Assembly: GCA_002440745.1 (NCBI GenBank)
Contig: DJVB01000020.1
Coordinates: 1-36,021 of the forward strand
Origin: Bacteroidales bacterium UBA6267
GTDB taxonomy: Bacteria; Bacteroidota; Bacteroidia; Bacteroidales; UBA1556
DNA length: 36,021 bases
Direction: 5' to 3'
Shown here: in pieces, positions 25,183-33,947 of the stretch
Numbering within the stretch: the stretch's first letter is position 1
Layout: every line of letters begins with the position of its first letter
Position numbers and translations under genes: made by a program
The notes under the pieces: generated by a model
Database searches by the model: none
Told to the model about the DNA's origin: nothing
The model's input: the letters and a program-made list of their open reading frames with translations, nothing else

Positions 25183-25190
25183 TACTTTTG
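25183..25190 (+). promoter_or_regulatory. Bacteroidota -7 element of ribH-fmt
   Basis: TACTTTTG matches TAnnTTTG exactly, 27 bp before the ribH ATG. The -33 region is only T-rich (TTTTTA), not a clear TTTG. It falls after the stop of the OmpA gene, which supports a separate transcript for ribH and fmt. Confidence 0.5.
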
Positions 25191-25217
25191 CAGCCTAATC
25201 TTTTAAAATGTACAAAG

Positions 25218-25736
25218 ATGGCAAGCATCCACAAAAATCTTTCAGAATATAGGGAAACTGAGCTAAAATTATATCCCGAAACATCCATTTCTATTGTTGT
25301 CTCCGAGTGGAATATACAAGTGACACAGGCGCTTTTAGAGGGTGCTATCGGCACACTGACCGACAAGGGTGTTAAGGAAGAAAACATCAAAGTCAAGTAT
25401 GTCCCCGGTACTTTTGAGTTGGCACTTGGCGCGCAGTGGTTGGCCGAATACACGGATGCGGAGGCTATTATCTGCCTTGGTTGTGTCATTCAGGGCGAAA
25501 CACGCCACTTTGAGTTCATCAGTCAGGCAGCGGCAAATGCTATTGCAAAGGTTGGCCTCGACTATCATCTTCCCGTGATTTTTGGCGTTTTGACCACCGA
25601 CACCATGGAGCAGGCCTTAGACCGCTCTGGTGGAAAACATGGAAATAAAGGCAGTGAAGCAGCAATTACAGCCCTGAAAATGATCAGTTTAGAACATGAA
25701 TTATTCGAAGAAGATTACGAAGAGAATAATGATTAA
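25218..25736 (+). CDS. ribH: 6,7-dimethyl-8-ribityllumazine synthase
   Basis: This 172-residue enzyme joins 5-amino-6-ribitylamino-uracil and 3,4-dihydroxy-2-butanone 4-phosphate in the penultimate step of riboflavin synthesis, as an icosahedral or pentameric cytoplasmic assembly. Motifs in order: ISIVVSEWN, VKYVPGTFELALGAQWLA, ICLGCVIQGETRHFEFI with the catalytic His97, then VIFGVLTTDTMEQALDRSGGKHGNKG. Length fits the family (about 155-175). The ATG at 25218 is chosen over an upstream TTG because homology begins there and the -7 box overlaps the TTG. Its end overlaps the fmt start by 8 bp. Confidence 0.96.
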   Translation: MASIHKNLSEYRETELKLYPETSISIVVSEWNIQVTQALLEGAIGTLTDKGVKEENIKVKYVPGTFELALGAQWLAEYTDAEAIICLGCVIQGETRHFEFISQAAANAIAKVGLDYHLPVIFGVLTTDTMEQALDRSGGKHGNKGSEAAITALKMISLEHELFEEDYEENND

Positions 25737-26697
25737 ATCCTTGAGAATTGTTTTCATGGGCACGCCGGAATTTGCGGTAGCCTCTCTAAATCAAATACAT
25801 AAAAGCCGGCATCAGGTTGTGACAGTGGTCACTGTGCCGGATAAGCCTGCGGGTAGAGGGCAGAAAATACAAGAATCAGCAGTGAAAATTTATGCAGTCG
25901 AGAACAATTTGCCTGTGCTTCAGCCCGAAAAGCTAAAGAATCCTGAGTTTATTCAACAACTTAAAAACTTGGAAGCAGATGTTTTTGTTGTGGTTGCGTT
26001 TCGCATGTTGCCCCGCGAAATATGGAGCCTTCCACAATTTGGCACCTTCAATCTTCACGCTTCACTGTTGCCGCAATATCGCGGTGCTGCTCCCATCAAT
26101 TGGGCCATTATCAACGGTGAAAAAGAAACCGGCGCCACCACTTTTTTTATTGATGAAAAAATTGATACCGGAAAAATTATCCTGCAAGAAAAAATGCCCA
26201 TTGGGGAAAATGAAACTGCCGGTGAACTCCATGATCGACTGATGATTTCAGGTGCAGAATTAGTAGTTGAAACCCTCGACAAGATTGCATCAGGAAAAAT
26301 AGAAACCGTCAGTCAGGATAAATTTCAAGCAGAGGAATTGGCGATGGCTCCCAAAATTTTCAGACAAGATTTAAAAATTGACTGGACAAAAGGGGCAGGA
26401 ATAATTCACAATCATATTCGAGGACTAAGCCCATATCCGGGGGCATTCACCGAAATTTTGGACGATGAAAATAACCGATTTCAGTTAAAAATATTCAAAG
26501 CATCCATAGCTGATGAAACCGAAATGGCTAATTTAAAACCCGGACAAACAAGAGTTATCGGGCAAAGTAAACTTCTTGTTGGCACCGCTGATCGCCCTAT
26601 TTCCTTAGAAATTGTGCAGTTAGAAGGAAAAAAACGGCTGCAAATCGCCGATTTTCTATTAGGTTTCAGAAAGATTGAGCAAGCAAAAATGGAATAA
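25729..26697 (+). CDS. fmt: Methionyl-tRNA formyltransferase
   Basis: Transfers the formyl group from 10-formyl-tetrahydrofolate to initiator methionyl-tRNA. The 322 residues start IKSLRIVFMGTPEFAVASL, contain the catalytic HASLLPQYRGAAPINWAI (His110) and FFIDEKIDTGKI (catalytic Asp near 146), and end in the C-terminal domain with IRGLSPYPGAFT and IGQSKLLVGTADRPISL. The ATG at 25729 overlaps the ribH stop codon; an in-frame ATG at 25696 lies deep in ribH and would add a non-homologous extension. Cotranscribed with ribH. Confidence 0.97.
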   Translation: MIKSLRIVFMGTPEFAVASLNQIHKSRHQVVTVVTVPDKPAGRGQKIQESAVKIYAVENNLPVLQPEKLKNPEFIQQLKNLEADVFVVVAFRMLPREIWSLPQFGTFNLHASLLPQYRGAAPINWAIINGEKETGATTFFIDEKIDTGKIILQEKMPIGENETAGELHDRLMISGAELVVETLDKIASGKIETVSQDKFQAEELAMAPKIFRQDLKIDWTKGAGIIHNHIRGLSPYPGAFTEILDDENNRFQLKIFKASIADETEMANLKPGQTRVIGQSKLLVGTADRPISLEIVQLEGKKRLQIADFLLGFRKIEQAKME

Positions 26698-26824
26698 AAT
26701 GATGATTTTGTAACTAATTGAGCCATATTTTGTTATAAAAACCCATGTAGGATAGAAAAAAAGCGTGCAGTTATTAACAAAACCGGTAAATTATCAACAA
26801 TCCCAATAGAATCAAGGGTTTTCG

Positions 26825-26855
26825 TTTGCACACAAGGATTTCTTAATTATATTTG
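26825..26855 (+). promoter_or_regulatory. Bacteroidota promoter of the HU gene
   Basis: TTTG at 26825-26828 and TATATTTG at 26848-26855 are separated by 19 bp, which is the textbook Bacteroidota primary-sigma promoter (TTTG, about 19 bp, TAnnTTTG). Transcription would start near 26862, giving a leader of about 29 nt. This is the best promoter in the window and fits the high expression expected of HU. Confidence 0.8.
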
Positions 26856-26890
26856 CCCGTCTAATTGAAATCTAACCAAAAATTAATCGT

Positions 26891-27163
26891 ATGAACAAAA
26901 CTCAACTTATCGAAGCAATGGCTTCAGGCGCAGGACTAACCAAAGCTGACGCCAAAAGAGCATTAGAATCATTCATCAGCGCTACTGGTGAAGCATTAGC
27001 AAATGGCGACAAAGTTAGCCTTGTAGGATTTGGCTCATTTGGAATCTCTGAAAGAGGTGCCCGCAGCGGACGTAACCCACAAACTGGTGCTACTATTAAC
27101 ATCCCTGCCAAAAAAGTTATCAAATTTAAAGCAGGTGCTGAATTGACAGCTAATCTTAAGTAA
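26891..27163 (+). CDS. hup: DNA-binding protein HU
   Basis: This 90-residue histone-like nucleoid protein begins MNKTQLIEAMASGAGLTKADAKRAL and carries the conserved VSLVGFGSFGISERGARSGRNPQTG arm region, with INIPAKKVIKFKAG closing the fold. Length and motifs are exactly those of HU/IHF-family proteins, which bind and bend DNA as dimers. It is a single-gene unit with a strong promoter before and a clear terminator after. Confidence 0.97.
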   Translation: MNKTQLIEAMASGAGLTKADAKRALESFISATGEALANGDKVSLVGFGSFGISERGARSGRNPQTGATINIPAKKVIKFKAGAELTANLK

Positions 27164-27180
27164 TGTAACTTTGTAGTTTG

Positions 27181-27220
27181 AAAAGGCTTTTAAGGGCAAC
27201 CTCGAAAGCCTTTTTTGTTT
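27181..27220 (+). terminator. Rho-independent terminator after HU
   Basis: A 10-bp perfect stem (AAAAGGCTTT at 27181-27190 with AAAGCCTTTT at 27205-27214), a 14-nt loop and a following T-rich run form a standard intrinsic terminator 17 bp past the HU stop codon. Confidence 0.88.
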
Positions 27221-27245
27221 TGTCCTGTCGATTAAAATAATTTTG
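27214..27245 (+). promoter_or_regulatory. Bacteroidota promoter of trmH, overlapping the HU terminator tail
   Basis: TTTG at 27214-27217 and TAATTTTG at 27238-27245 are 20 bp apart. The -33 box is part of the T-run of the HU terminator. The -7 box ends only 7 bp before the ATG at 27253, so the transcript would be leaderless or nearly so. Confidence 0.6.
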
Positions 27246-27252
27246 TAATGTT

Positions 27253-27930
27253 ATGGATTTAGAAATAAAACGCGCTTTAAAAAACTATTTGTTCGAGTTT
27301 TTATCTGACAATAAAAGAACATTATTTGAAAAAAATATCGAAAATCGGACTCGTCATCTTACGGTTGTTTTGGAAGATATTTACCAACCCCATAATGCCA
27401 GTGCTGTACTTCGGTCTTCCGACTTGTTTGGCGTTCAGGACATTCACATCATCGAAAATAAAAATCAATATAATATCAACCCCGATGTGGTGGTAGGGTC
27501 GAATAAATGGCTTAACCTGTTTCAGTATAATCAATTAGAAAACAATACATTACAGTGTATCGACAAACTGCGAAGCGAAGGCTACATCATCGCAGCCACA
27601 ACACCTTATAATAAGGACATCAACCTTGAAGATATGCCGGTGCATCACAAAACTGCTTTCCTTTTCGGTACTGAGCTGACCGGCCTAAGCGAAATTGCCT
27701 TGGAAAATTCGGATGTCTTTGTCAAAATCCCCATGTATGGTTTCACCGAAAGTTTTAATATATCGGTATCGGCAGCCCTTACTATGTATAGCTTTTCGCA
27801 GCGAATGCGCCGAAACAATATTCTTTGGCAACTGACGGAAGAAGAAAAATTGGATATTCTAATTCAATGGTCAAAAAATACCATCAAAGAAGTGGACCTG
27901 ATTATCAAAAGGTTTATGGACTCTGTTTGA
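27253..27930 (+). CDS. trmH: tRNA (guanosine(18)-2'-O)-methyltransferase, TrmH/SpoU family
   Basis: This 225-residue SPOUT methyltransferase places a 2'-O-methyl on a tRNA guanosine using S-adenosylmethionine. Motif 1 is EDIYQPHNASAVLRSSDLFG (Asn and catalytic Arg), motif 2 FLFGTELTGLSE, motif 3 IPMYGFTESFNISVSAAL, forming the trefoil-knot cofactor site. An N-terminal helix and a C-terminal extension (RRNNILWQLTEEEK) match TrmH rather than the longer RlmB type. It has its own promoter. Confidence 0.9.
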   Translation: MDLEIKRALKNYLFEFLSDNKRTLFEKNIENRTRHLTVVLEDIYQPHNASAVLRSSDLFGVQDIHIIENKNQYNINPDVVVGSNKWLNLFQYNQLENNTLQCIDKLRSEGYIIAATTPYNKDINLEDMPVHHKTAFLFGTELTGLSEIALENSDVFVKIPMYGFTESFNISVSAALTMYSFSQRMRRNNILWQLTEEEKLDILIQWSKNTIKEVDLIIKRFMDSV

Positions 27931-28072
27931 CGAGTAATTGCCAAATCTCCGCTTCTACCTGCAAATTGTTTCATTCTCCTTGCCTGCTTATCCTCACCTT
28001 ATGAAAGTAGCAATCAAAAAGTCTTATCCTTATCGCTCAAAACACTAAAGTCGCAGGAACGAATAGTTTTTG

Positions 28073-28080
28073 TAGTTTTG
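28073..28080 (+). promoter_or_regulatory. Bacteroidota -7 element of the large outer-membrane protein gene
   Basis: TAGTTTTG matches TAnnTTTG, 22 bp before the TTG start at 28103. There is no TTTG at the expected -33 spacing. The 172-bp gap after trmH holds nothing else that I can name. Confidence 0.5.
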
Positions 28081-28102
28081 AATCTTTCAAAATTAGAGAC
28101 GA

Positions 28103-31100
28103 TTGAAACCTAAATATCTCTTTTTTATTACGATTTTGGTTTGCCTCAACTACTTTAGTTTTGGCCAATCCAAACCTCTTTCATCATCGTCCGGCAAAAT
28201 CTTTCAATACTCCGACACCATTCAACTCGACAGTCTTACCATTATCCCGGGCTCGGTTATGGTGATTTGCAACGACAGCATTCTTCCAAACTCCACTTAT
28301 TCAGTGGATTATACTTCTTCGAAAATAATCTTTAAAACGAAACTTCAAACCGAAAAAGTCACTATTCATTACAAGACTTATCCTTTCAACTTTTACAAAA
28401 AATACTACCATAAAGACCCAAAACTTCTCAAAGATAGTTTTCCATTCCAAAACCCGGATTATTTTTTCCGCCCGACAAAGAAAACAAATACAGATTTTAT
28501 TGGACTTAGTAGTTTTGAGAAAAGTGGAAATATTACACGAGGAATAAGCTCAGGAAACAACCAAAACCTGTCAGTAATCAGCGATTTGAATTTGCAACTT
28601 AAAGGAAAAATAAGCTCTGATATTTTACTAACAGCCTCTATTACAGATAATAATATTCCAATTCAACCCGAAGGAAACACGCAACAACTTCAAGATTTCG
28701 ATCAGGTTTTCATTCAGTTGACCCACCCAAATTTCTCGGTGATTGCCGGTGATTTTGTAATGAATCGTCAAGACCGCAACTTCCTGAGATACTCCAAGAA
28801 ATCGCAGGGGGCTTTGGTTGAGGCTCGTTTTTCGGAAAGTGAAAAGTCAAAAATCACTGCATATACCGGTGCAGCTATCGCACGAGGAAAATACAACCGA
28901 TACAAATTTCAAGGCATTGAAGGCAATCAGGGCCCATACAAATTGCAGGGGGCAAACAACGAGCGCTACCTTGTGGTTTTGTCAGGAACGGAACGGGTTT
29001 TTATGGACGGACAATTATTAACACGCGGTGAATCAGAAGATTACATAATTAATTATAATACCGCCGAAATCGTTTTTATGCCGCGGGTCATCGTCACGAA
29101 AGACAAGCGCTTCGAGGTGGAATTTGAATACAGTGAGCAAAATTATAGCAGAGCCATGCTCTCGGGGGGCATCAGTTATGAAAGAAAGAATGCCGCCTTG
29201 CATTTCGACTTTTACTCCGAAACCGATATGAAAAATCAACCCATCGAACCGTTGAGTGATGAAGCCAAAACCATTCTATCCGTAGCCGGAGACAATCTGA
29301 CCAACGCCATCATTTTTTCAGCCGACAGCACCGGTTATAATAACGACCGAATCATGTATCGCTTGACCGACAGCTTGGGCTACGACTCGGTTTTAATATT
29401 TTCCACCAATCCAACAACAGCCATTTATCAAGCTAGTTTTAGCTTTGTTGGTCAGGGAAATGGCGACTATATCATCGAAAATACCGCCGCAAACGGTAAG
29501 GTTTATCGTTGGTTAGCTCCCCAAAATGGTGTTCGCCAGGGCAACTACGCACCGGTTCGGCTTTTAGTGCCGCCAACAAAAAAACAAGTTTTTACGGTTG
29601 GAGGAAATTATCGACTGACAAAAAATACCGAAATCAGCACCGAACTAGCCCTCTCGATGCACGACTTAAACAGTTTTTCTGCCTTAAATTCTGTTGATGA
29701 TCAGGGTGTTGCGGCTAAATTGGCTATCACCGATAAAAGGCCCATTTTTGAAAAGACTAAGAAATGGGAAATAACCGGTAAAGTAGGCTATCAGTTTCTA
29801 CAAGATTATTTCAAACCTATCGAACGCATTCGGACTATCGAGTTCGACCGTCAATGGAATGGACTTTCAAATCAATTAGGTATGGACGAACATTTGATGT
29901 TTGCCGGACTTAATTTGAGAAACCCGAAAAAGAATGGATTTGGTTACGAAATACAAAATATGTGGCGGAATTCCGAAAATCATGGTATTCAGCATCAGGC
30001 AAATGGAAACCTTTCCAATGACAAATGGAATGCTCAAGGCAATATCGTATATTCCAATATAATCTTCAATGCTGCTTTCACCTCTTTTCTTTCGCATCGG
30101 GCTGAACTGCAACGCAATATGAAATGGGCAAGTATTGGAGTCAGGGAGTTTTCGGAGCAACGAATCCTCCGCGACAGCAGTGACAATTTTCTTTTGCCGG
30201 GCAGTTTTCATTTCTCCGAATATGCCGCTTATATCCGCTCCGGCGACACTAACAAACTCAGCTTTTACGGCGAATACAAATATCGTATCGACCGAAACAC
30301 CGACAGTTTGAGATTTCGTGATGAAACATATTCCGGAGATTTTATCGGTGGTTTGGATTATCGGGTTTCACAAAATCAAAGTCTCAAAATTTTGGTTACA
30401 AGGCGACAGCTCAGAATTGCCGACACCACTTTTTCGACCATTAAACCCGAAAAAACCACACAACTACGCTTCGACTATCGCTTGAATGCTTTTCGCAATA
30501 GCCTAAGAATCAATAGCTTCTACGAAACTAACTCCGGTCTTGAAGCCAAACGCGAGTATAGTTATATCGAAGTGGCGGCAGGGCAGGGCGTTTACAGTTG
30601 GATAGATTATAATCAGAATGGCATCAAAGAATTGAACGAATTTGAAATTGCAGCCTTTCAGGACCAAGCAAATTATCTGAGGATTTTGCTGCCCTCCTCC
30701 GAATATATTAAAACTTATGGCAGCCGATTTAATCTCAATTTGATTTTGAATCCTGCAAGGAATTGGCAAAATAGTGAGTCATTTATTCTGAAATCCCTAA
30801 GTCGATTTTCTAACACTTTGGTATTTAACGCTTTGCTAAAAACAACCTCGGAAGATATCATCACACGCATCAATCCGGTAGTTGTTGACTTAAACGACAG
30901 CAGTTTGGCCAATGTGAGTTCATTTTTTCGCAACACAATGTTTTTTAATCGAGGAAATCCTAAATTCAGCGGGGAATGGAATTATAACTATACCCTGAAT
31001 AAAATGCTGATGGTGAACGGATATGAAGGGCGCCGATTGCAGAAAAATGAGCTTAGGCTGCGATGGAATTTAAGTCGAAATATGATGGTTGAAGCCGAGG

Positions 31101-31561
31101 AGCAATTTGGAATAAAATCGGCTTTTTCGGACTATTTTGAAAGCCGCGATTTTCTAATTGATTTTCAAACTACTAAAGGCAAAATATCCTACCAATTCAA
31201 CAAATATTTTCGAGTGATAAGCGAATATAGTTATTCAACGAAACGGAATAAAGCCGGATGGATTGGAGAAGAAGCCGTTGGAAACCAATTAAGTGTATCT
31301 GCAAAGATTAATAGCCCGGAGCGTGGCAGCCTTACAGCTTTAGCATCACTGATTCAGTGGGACTATAACGCAATTGCAGGCAATAGTATTGGTTTTGAGA
31401 TGTTGGAAGGATTTCAAACCGGTCGCAACTATCGTTGGAATCTGGCATATAACCGAACCTTAATGTCGAATTTGCAATTGACGGTTTTTTATGATGGAAG
31501 AGCTTCCCAAGGAGCAAAAACTGTTCACACCGGAAGCGTTCAGCTTAGAGCCTATTTTTAA
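28103..31561 (+). CDS. Large secreted outer-membrane-type protein, conserved in Bacteroidota, function unknown
   Basis: This 1152-residue protein starts with a signal peptide (KPKYLFFITILVCLNYFSFGQ). The start codon is TTG at 28103: there is no in-frame ATG near the signal peptide, and the -7 element lies 22 bp upstream. Residues about 165-350 include ITRGISSGNNQNLSV, FVMNRQDRNFLRYSKKSQGA, FQGIEGNQGPYKLQGANNE and IINYNTAEIVFMP, a set I recall from uncharacterised Bacteroidota proteins. The rest is made of alternating amphipathic strands with many aromatic residues, and a YSWIDYNQNGIKELNEFEI segment recalling Ca-binding loops. The last residues (SVQLRAYF) end in Phe, as outer-membrane beta-barrels usually do. 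Likely a beta-barrel surface protein; no specific role can be read. Confidence 0.75.
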   Translation: MKPKYLFFITILVCLNYFSFGQSKPLSSSSGKIFQYSDTIQLDSLTIIPGSVMVICNDSILPNSTYSVDYTSSKIIFKTKLQTEKVTIHYKTYPFNFYKKYYHKDPKLLKDSFPFQNPDYFFRPTKKTNTDFIGLSSFEKSGNITRGISSGNNQNLSVISDLNLQLKGKISSDILLTASITDNNIPIQPEGNTQQLQDFDQVFIQLTHPNFSVIAGDFVMNRQDRNFLRYSKKSQGALVEARFSESEKSKITAYTGAAIARGKYNRYKFQGIEGNQGPYKLQGANNERYLVVLSGTERVFMDGQLLTRGESEDYIINYNTAEIVFMPRVIVTKDKRFEVEFEYSEQNYSRAMLSGGISYERKNAALHFDFYSETDMKNQPIEPLSDEAKTILSVAGDNLTNAIIFSADSTGYNNDRIMYRLTDSLGYDSVLIFSTNPTTAIYQASFSFVGQGNGDYIIENTAANGKVYRWLAPQNGVRQGNYAPVRLLVPPTKKQVFTVGGNYRLTKNTEISTELALSMHDLNSFSALNSVDDQGVAAKLAITDKRPIFEKTKKWEITGKVGYQFLQDYFKPIERIRTIEFDRQWNGLSNQLGMDEHLMFAGLNLRNPKKNGFGYEIQNMWRNSENHGIQHQANGNLSNDKWNAQGNIVYSNIIFNAAFTSFLSHRAELQRNMKWASIGVREFSEQRILRDSSDNFLLPGSFHFSEYAAYIRSGDTNKLSFYGEYKYRIDRNTDSLRFRDETYSGDFIGGLDYRVSQNQSLKILVTRRQLRIADTTFSTIKPEKTTQLRFDYRLNAFRNSLRINSFYETNSGLEAKREYSYIEVAAGQGVYSWIDYNQNGIKELNEFEIAAFQDQANYLRILLPSSEYIKTYGSRFNLNLILNPARNWQNSESFILKSLSRFSNTLVFNALLKTTSEDIITRINPVVVDLNDSSLANVSSFFRNTMFFNRGNPKFSGEWNYNYTLNKMLMVNGYEGRRLQKNELRLRWNLSRNMMVEAEEQFGIKSAFSDYFESRDFLIDFQTTKGKISYQFNKYFRVISEYSYSTKRNKAGWIGEEAVGNQLSVSAKINSPERGSLTALASLIQWDYNAIAGNSIGFEMLEGFQTGRNYRWNLAYNRTLMSNLQLTVFYDGRASQGAKTVHTGSVQLRAYF

Positions 31562-31626
31562 TTGATAAATTTGGCAATACACTGACTATCATCTCAACAA
31601 AAAGAACAAATCCCATTTTTCGCATT

Positions 31627-31756
31627 TTACCACCAATTCCGGCGCAGCCAAATTGCCCTCAATTCCGACGCAGCCAAATTACCATCCATTCCGGCGTAGC
31701 CAAATTACCATCCCTTCCGGCGCAGCCAAATTACCATCAATTGCGGCGAAGCCAAA
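31627..31756. repeat. Tandem repeat, five units of 26 bp
   Basis: Five contiguous 26-bp units of the form TTACCATC(N)4CCGGCG(N)AGCCAAA fill 31627-31756, with 1-5 differences between neighbours. There are no spacers, so it is not a CRISPR array, and 26 is not a multiple of three, so it is not a coding repeat. The same unit recurs on the other side of the antiporter gene at 33948-34051. Within each unit GGC-GMA-GCC can form a tiny hairpin. Confidence 0.9.
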
Positions 31757-31779
31757 TTACCACATTCCCACATTCCCAC

Positions 31780-31798
31780 CCCCGACCACTGTACGGGG
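31780..31798. repeat. Third GC-rich near-palindrome, intergenic
   Basis: CCCCGACCACTGTACGGGG differs at only two central positions from the reverse complement of the element inserted in the Rhs tip at 5703-5721 (CCCCGACAGCTGTACGGGG). It lies between the 26-bp repeat array and the antiporter promoter, so the element is not restricted to rhs DNA. Confidence 0.65.
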
Positions 31799-31834
31799 AT
31801 CACAATTCCACATCATCCCTAAGCTCTCTTTTTG

Positions 31835-31842
31835 TATCTTTG
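31835..31842 (+). promoter_or_regulatory. Bacteroidota -7 element of the antiporter gene
   Basis: TATCTTTG matches TAnnTTTG, 34 bp before the ATG at 31877. No clear -33 TTTG is seen. Confidence 0.5.
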
Positions 31843-31876
31843 TTTCCGTTTTATTTCAAACTTCAGCAGCAAACTT

Positions 31877-33880
31877 ATGCACAAAATCAACTTCCCGCTT
31901 ACCGACCCAATTTTGGTGTTTATGCTAGTGCTTTTTATTGTACTGCTGATTCCTCTTTTGCTTCGTAAAACCGGCGTTCCAACTATTATAGGCTTGATTT
32001 TCAGTGGTATATTTATTGGCCCGTATGCCTTCAATCTGGTCAACCAAAACGACATTATTGAGCTTTTCAGTAAGGTTGGACTTCTCTATATTATGTTTCT
32101 TGCCGGTCTTGAATTGGATTTCAGTGAGTTCAAAAAAAACAAGTATAAGGCTTCTTCTTTCGGTTTGTTTAATTTTATTTTTCCATTTATCGCAGGCTAT
32201 GCGTTAGGAATATTTTTTTTTCAATTCGACATTTTATCCTCGACTCTACTTGGTATAATGCTGGCATCTAATACCTTAATTGCTTTTCCTTCCGTTAGCA
32301 AATTGGGCCTCCAAAAAGCTCCCGCTGTAATTACAGCCATAAGTGGAACGGTGATCGCCGATACCATAGTTTTAATTGTATTAGCCTTTTTGACTTCAAT
32401 CTTTAGCTCGGAATCGGGGCAGTTAAACATCCTTTATTTCTTAATCTATTTCACCCTTTTTTCGCTATTCGTATTCCTTATCCTTCCCCGAATCAGTTCA
32501 TGGTTTATCCGCAGGTTAGCCAACGATGGCGATTTACAATTCTTATTCACTTTGGCGGTACTTTTCGCAGTTTCCTTTACCAGCGAAGTCGTTGGTGCAG
32601 AGCCTATTATAGGGGCTTTCTTTGCCGGTTTGGCCATGAACAAACTTATCCCGTCTTCCTCCACCTTAATGAATCGTATCGACTTTGTCGGAAATACCCT
32701 TTTCATCCCTTTTTTCTTGATAAGTGTCGGAATGTTAGTCAATTTGGAGATACTTTTTCAAGGTTATTTGCCATTGGTTTATGCGGTCATACTCACCGTT
32801 GTAGCCATTGCCGGCAAATGGCTTGCAGCAATTCTGACTCGTCTGCTTTTTAAGCAAAGCAAATTTGAAACTCAAGTACTTTTCGGACTAACCTCGGCCC
32901 GGGCTGCTGCAACCCTTGCCATTGCGATGATTGGGTTAAAAAATGGTCTTATAAATCAGGATTTGTTCAACGCCATCATCATATTGATTTTAGCTACTTC
33001 ATTGTTTAGCAGCTATTTGACCGAGCGGTCCGGAAAGAAATTGTTGATAGAGGAAGACTCGAAGATAAGTCCAACCGATTTGATAAAAACCAATAGAATC
33101 CTCATCCCAATTGGGAATCCGGAAAATGCTAAAAACCTGATGGATTTGGCGCTTTTGCTGCACAATCCAAAAGATAAAGAACCTCTGTTTCCATTGGCAA
33201 TTATCCCTGATGATAGCGATACTCGTGACCGGTTGACACAAAACAAATCGGCAATGGAGAAAGTAGTCAAGCAGGCAGGAGCTACCGGAGTTGCAGTTCA
33301 GGCTGTTACTCGGGTCGATTTGAATGTGCCATCAGCCATTAGCCGAACGGTCAAAGAGTTGGAAATCAGCGATGTGTTGATAGGGTGGAGTGGACGTGCA
33401 TCCAAAGAAATCAACAAGATTTTTGGAAATATGTTAGAAACCATTTTGGATTCCACTTGCTCCAATATCATTGTTTCTCATCTTGTTAAGCCGCTGAATA
33501 TTACCCAAAAGATGCACATCTTTATGCCTGAAAATGCCGAAAAAGAACCCGGATTTGCCCATTGGCTTAGCCTAATAATGAGTTTATGCAGACAGTTGAG
33601 TTGTAATATATTGGTTTACAGTAGCGAAAACACTGTTAATGAAACGAAAGCCATTCTTTCAAAACGCATGAAAGGAATATCGATTCAGTATAAAATCACT
33701 GACGGATGGCCGCATTTTGAGGAGGGAAGCGTTGGAAATGATACTAATCTCTACGTCTTTATCAACTCACGCAACCATACCATCTCTTACGACCAGAAGT
33801 TTTATAAGTTGACCTATAAACTACCCAAACATTTCGAAAATAATAATGTGTTGAATATTTATCCACCTCATAAGGTTTAG
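31877..33880 (+). CDS. CPA2-type cation/proton antiporter with C-terminal universal-stress-like domain
   Basis: The ATG at 31877 gives 667 residues; the frame opens at 31832 only with TTG inside the promoter. Residues about 1-395 are a Na+/H+ exchanger membrane domain of roughly 12 helices, with GVPTIIGLIFSGIFIGPYAF, the VGLLYIMFLAGLELDF segment, a core ISGTVIADTIVLIVLAFL containing the Asp expected for ion binding, and GAEPIIGAFFAGLAMNKLIP. From about 400 a cytoplasmic part begins (TNRILIPIGNPENAKNLMDLALLL), resembling universal stress protein folds that regulate such transporters. It probably exchanges Na+ or K+ for protons in the inner membrane. It is a single-gene unit bounded on both sides by the 26-bp repeats. 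Confidence 0.92.
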   Translation: MHKINFPLTDPILVFMLVLFIVLLIPLLLRKTGVPTIIGLIFSGIFIGPYAFNLVNQNDIIELFSKVGLLYIMFLAGLELDFSEFKKNKYKASSFGLFNFIFPFIAGYALGIFFFQFDILSSTLLGIMLASNTLIAFPSVSKLGLQKAPAVITAISGTVIADTIVLIVLAFLTSIFSSESGQLNILYFLIYFTLFSLFVFLILPRISSWFIRRLANDGDLQFLFTLAVLFAVSFTSEVVGAEPIIGAFFAGLAMNKLIPSSSTLMNRIDFVGNTLFIPFFLISVGMLVNLEILFQGYLPLVYAVILTVVAIAGKWLAAILTRLLFKQSKFETQVLFGLTSARAAATLAIAMIGLKNGLINQDLFNAIIILILATSLFSSYLTERSGKKLLIEEDSKISPTDLIKTNRILIPIGNPENAKNLMDLALLLHNPKDKEPLFPLAIIPDDSDTRDRLTQNKSAMEKVVKQAGATGVAVQAVTRVDLNVPSAISRTVKELEISDVLIGWSGRASKEINKIFGNMLETILDSTCSNIIVSHLVKPLNITQKMHIFMPENAEKEPGFAHWLSLIMSLCRQLSCNILVYSSENTVNETKAILSKRMKGISIQYKITDGWPHFEEGSVGNDTNLYVFINSRNHTISYDQKFYKLTYKLPKHFENNNVLNIYPPHKV

Positions 33881-33888
33881 GAATTGAA

Positions 33889-33925
33889 AAATTAAAAATG
33901 GCATACACCGCAATTTTTAATTCTT
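33889..33925. terminator. Possible bidirectional terminator between convergent genes
   Basis: ATTAAAAATGGC (33891-33902) and GCAATTTTTAAT (33910-33921) pair with one mismatch and a 7-nt loop; AT-rich flanks lengthen the stem and supply U-rich tails either way. It lies just after the antiporter stop. The stem is weak in GC, so efficiency is uncertain. Confidence 0.45.
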
Positions 33926-33947
33926 AATTACTCAACACTATCGCACT

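Noticed and set aside
25696..25728. Upstream start for fmt
   Set aside because: It would overlap ribH by 41 bp and add residues not homologous to Fmt; the ATG at 25729 directly precedes the conserved N-terminus.
27925..28060. Possible terminator or small RNA between trmH and the large outer-membrane protein gene
   Set aside because: No stable inverted repeat with a T-run and no recognisable RNA motif was found.
31627..31756. Repeats resembling a CRISPR array
   Set aside because: Units of 26 bp follow each other without spacers and no cas gene is present; it is a simple tandem repeat.
31832..31876. TTG start for the antiporter
   Set aside because: The -7 promoter element overlaps this region, and the ATG at 31877 precedes the first membrane helix as usual for the family.
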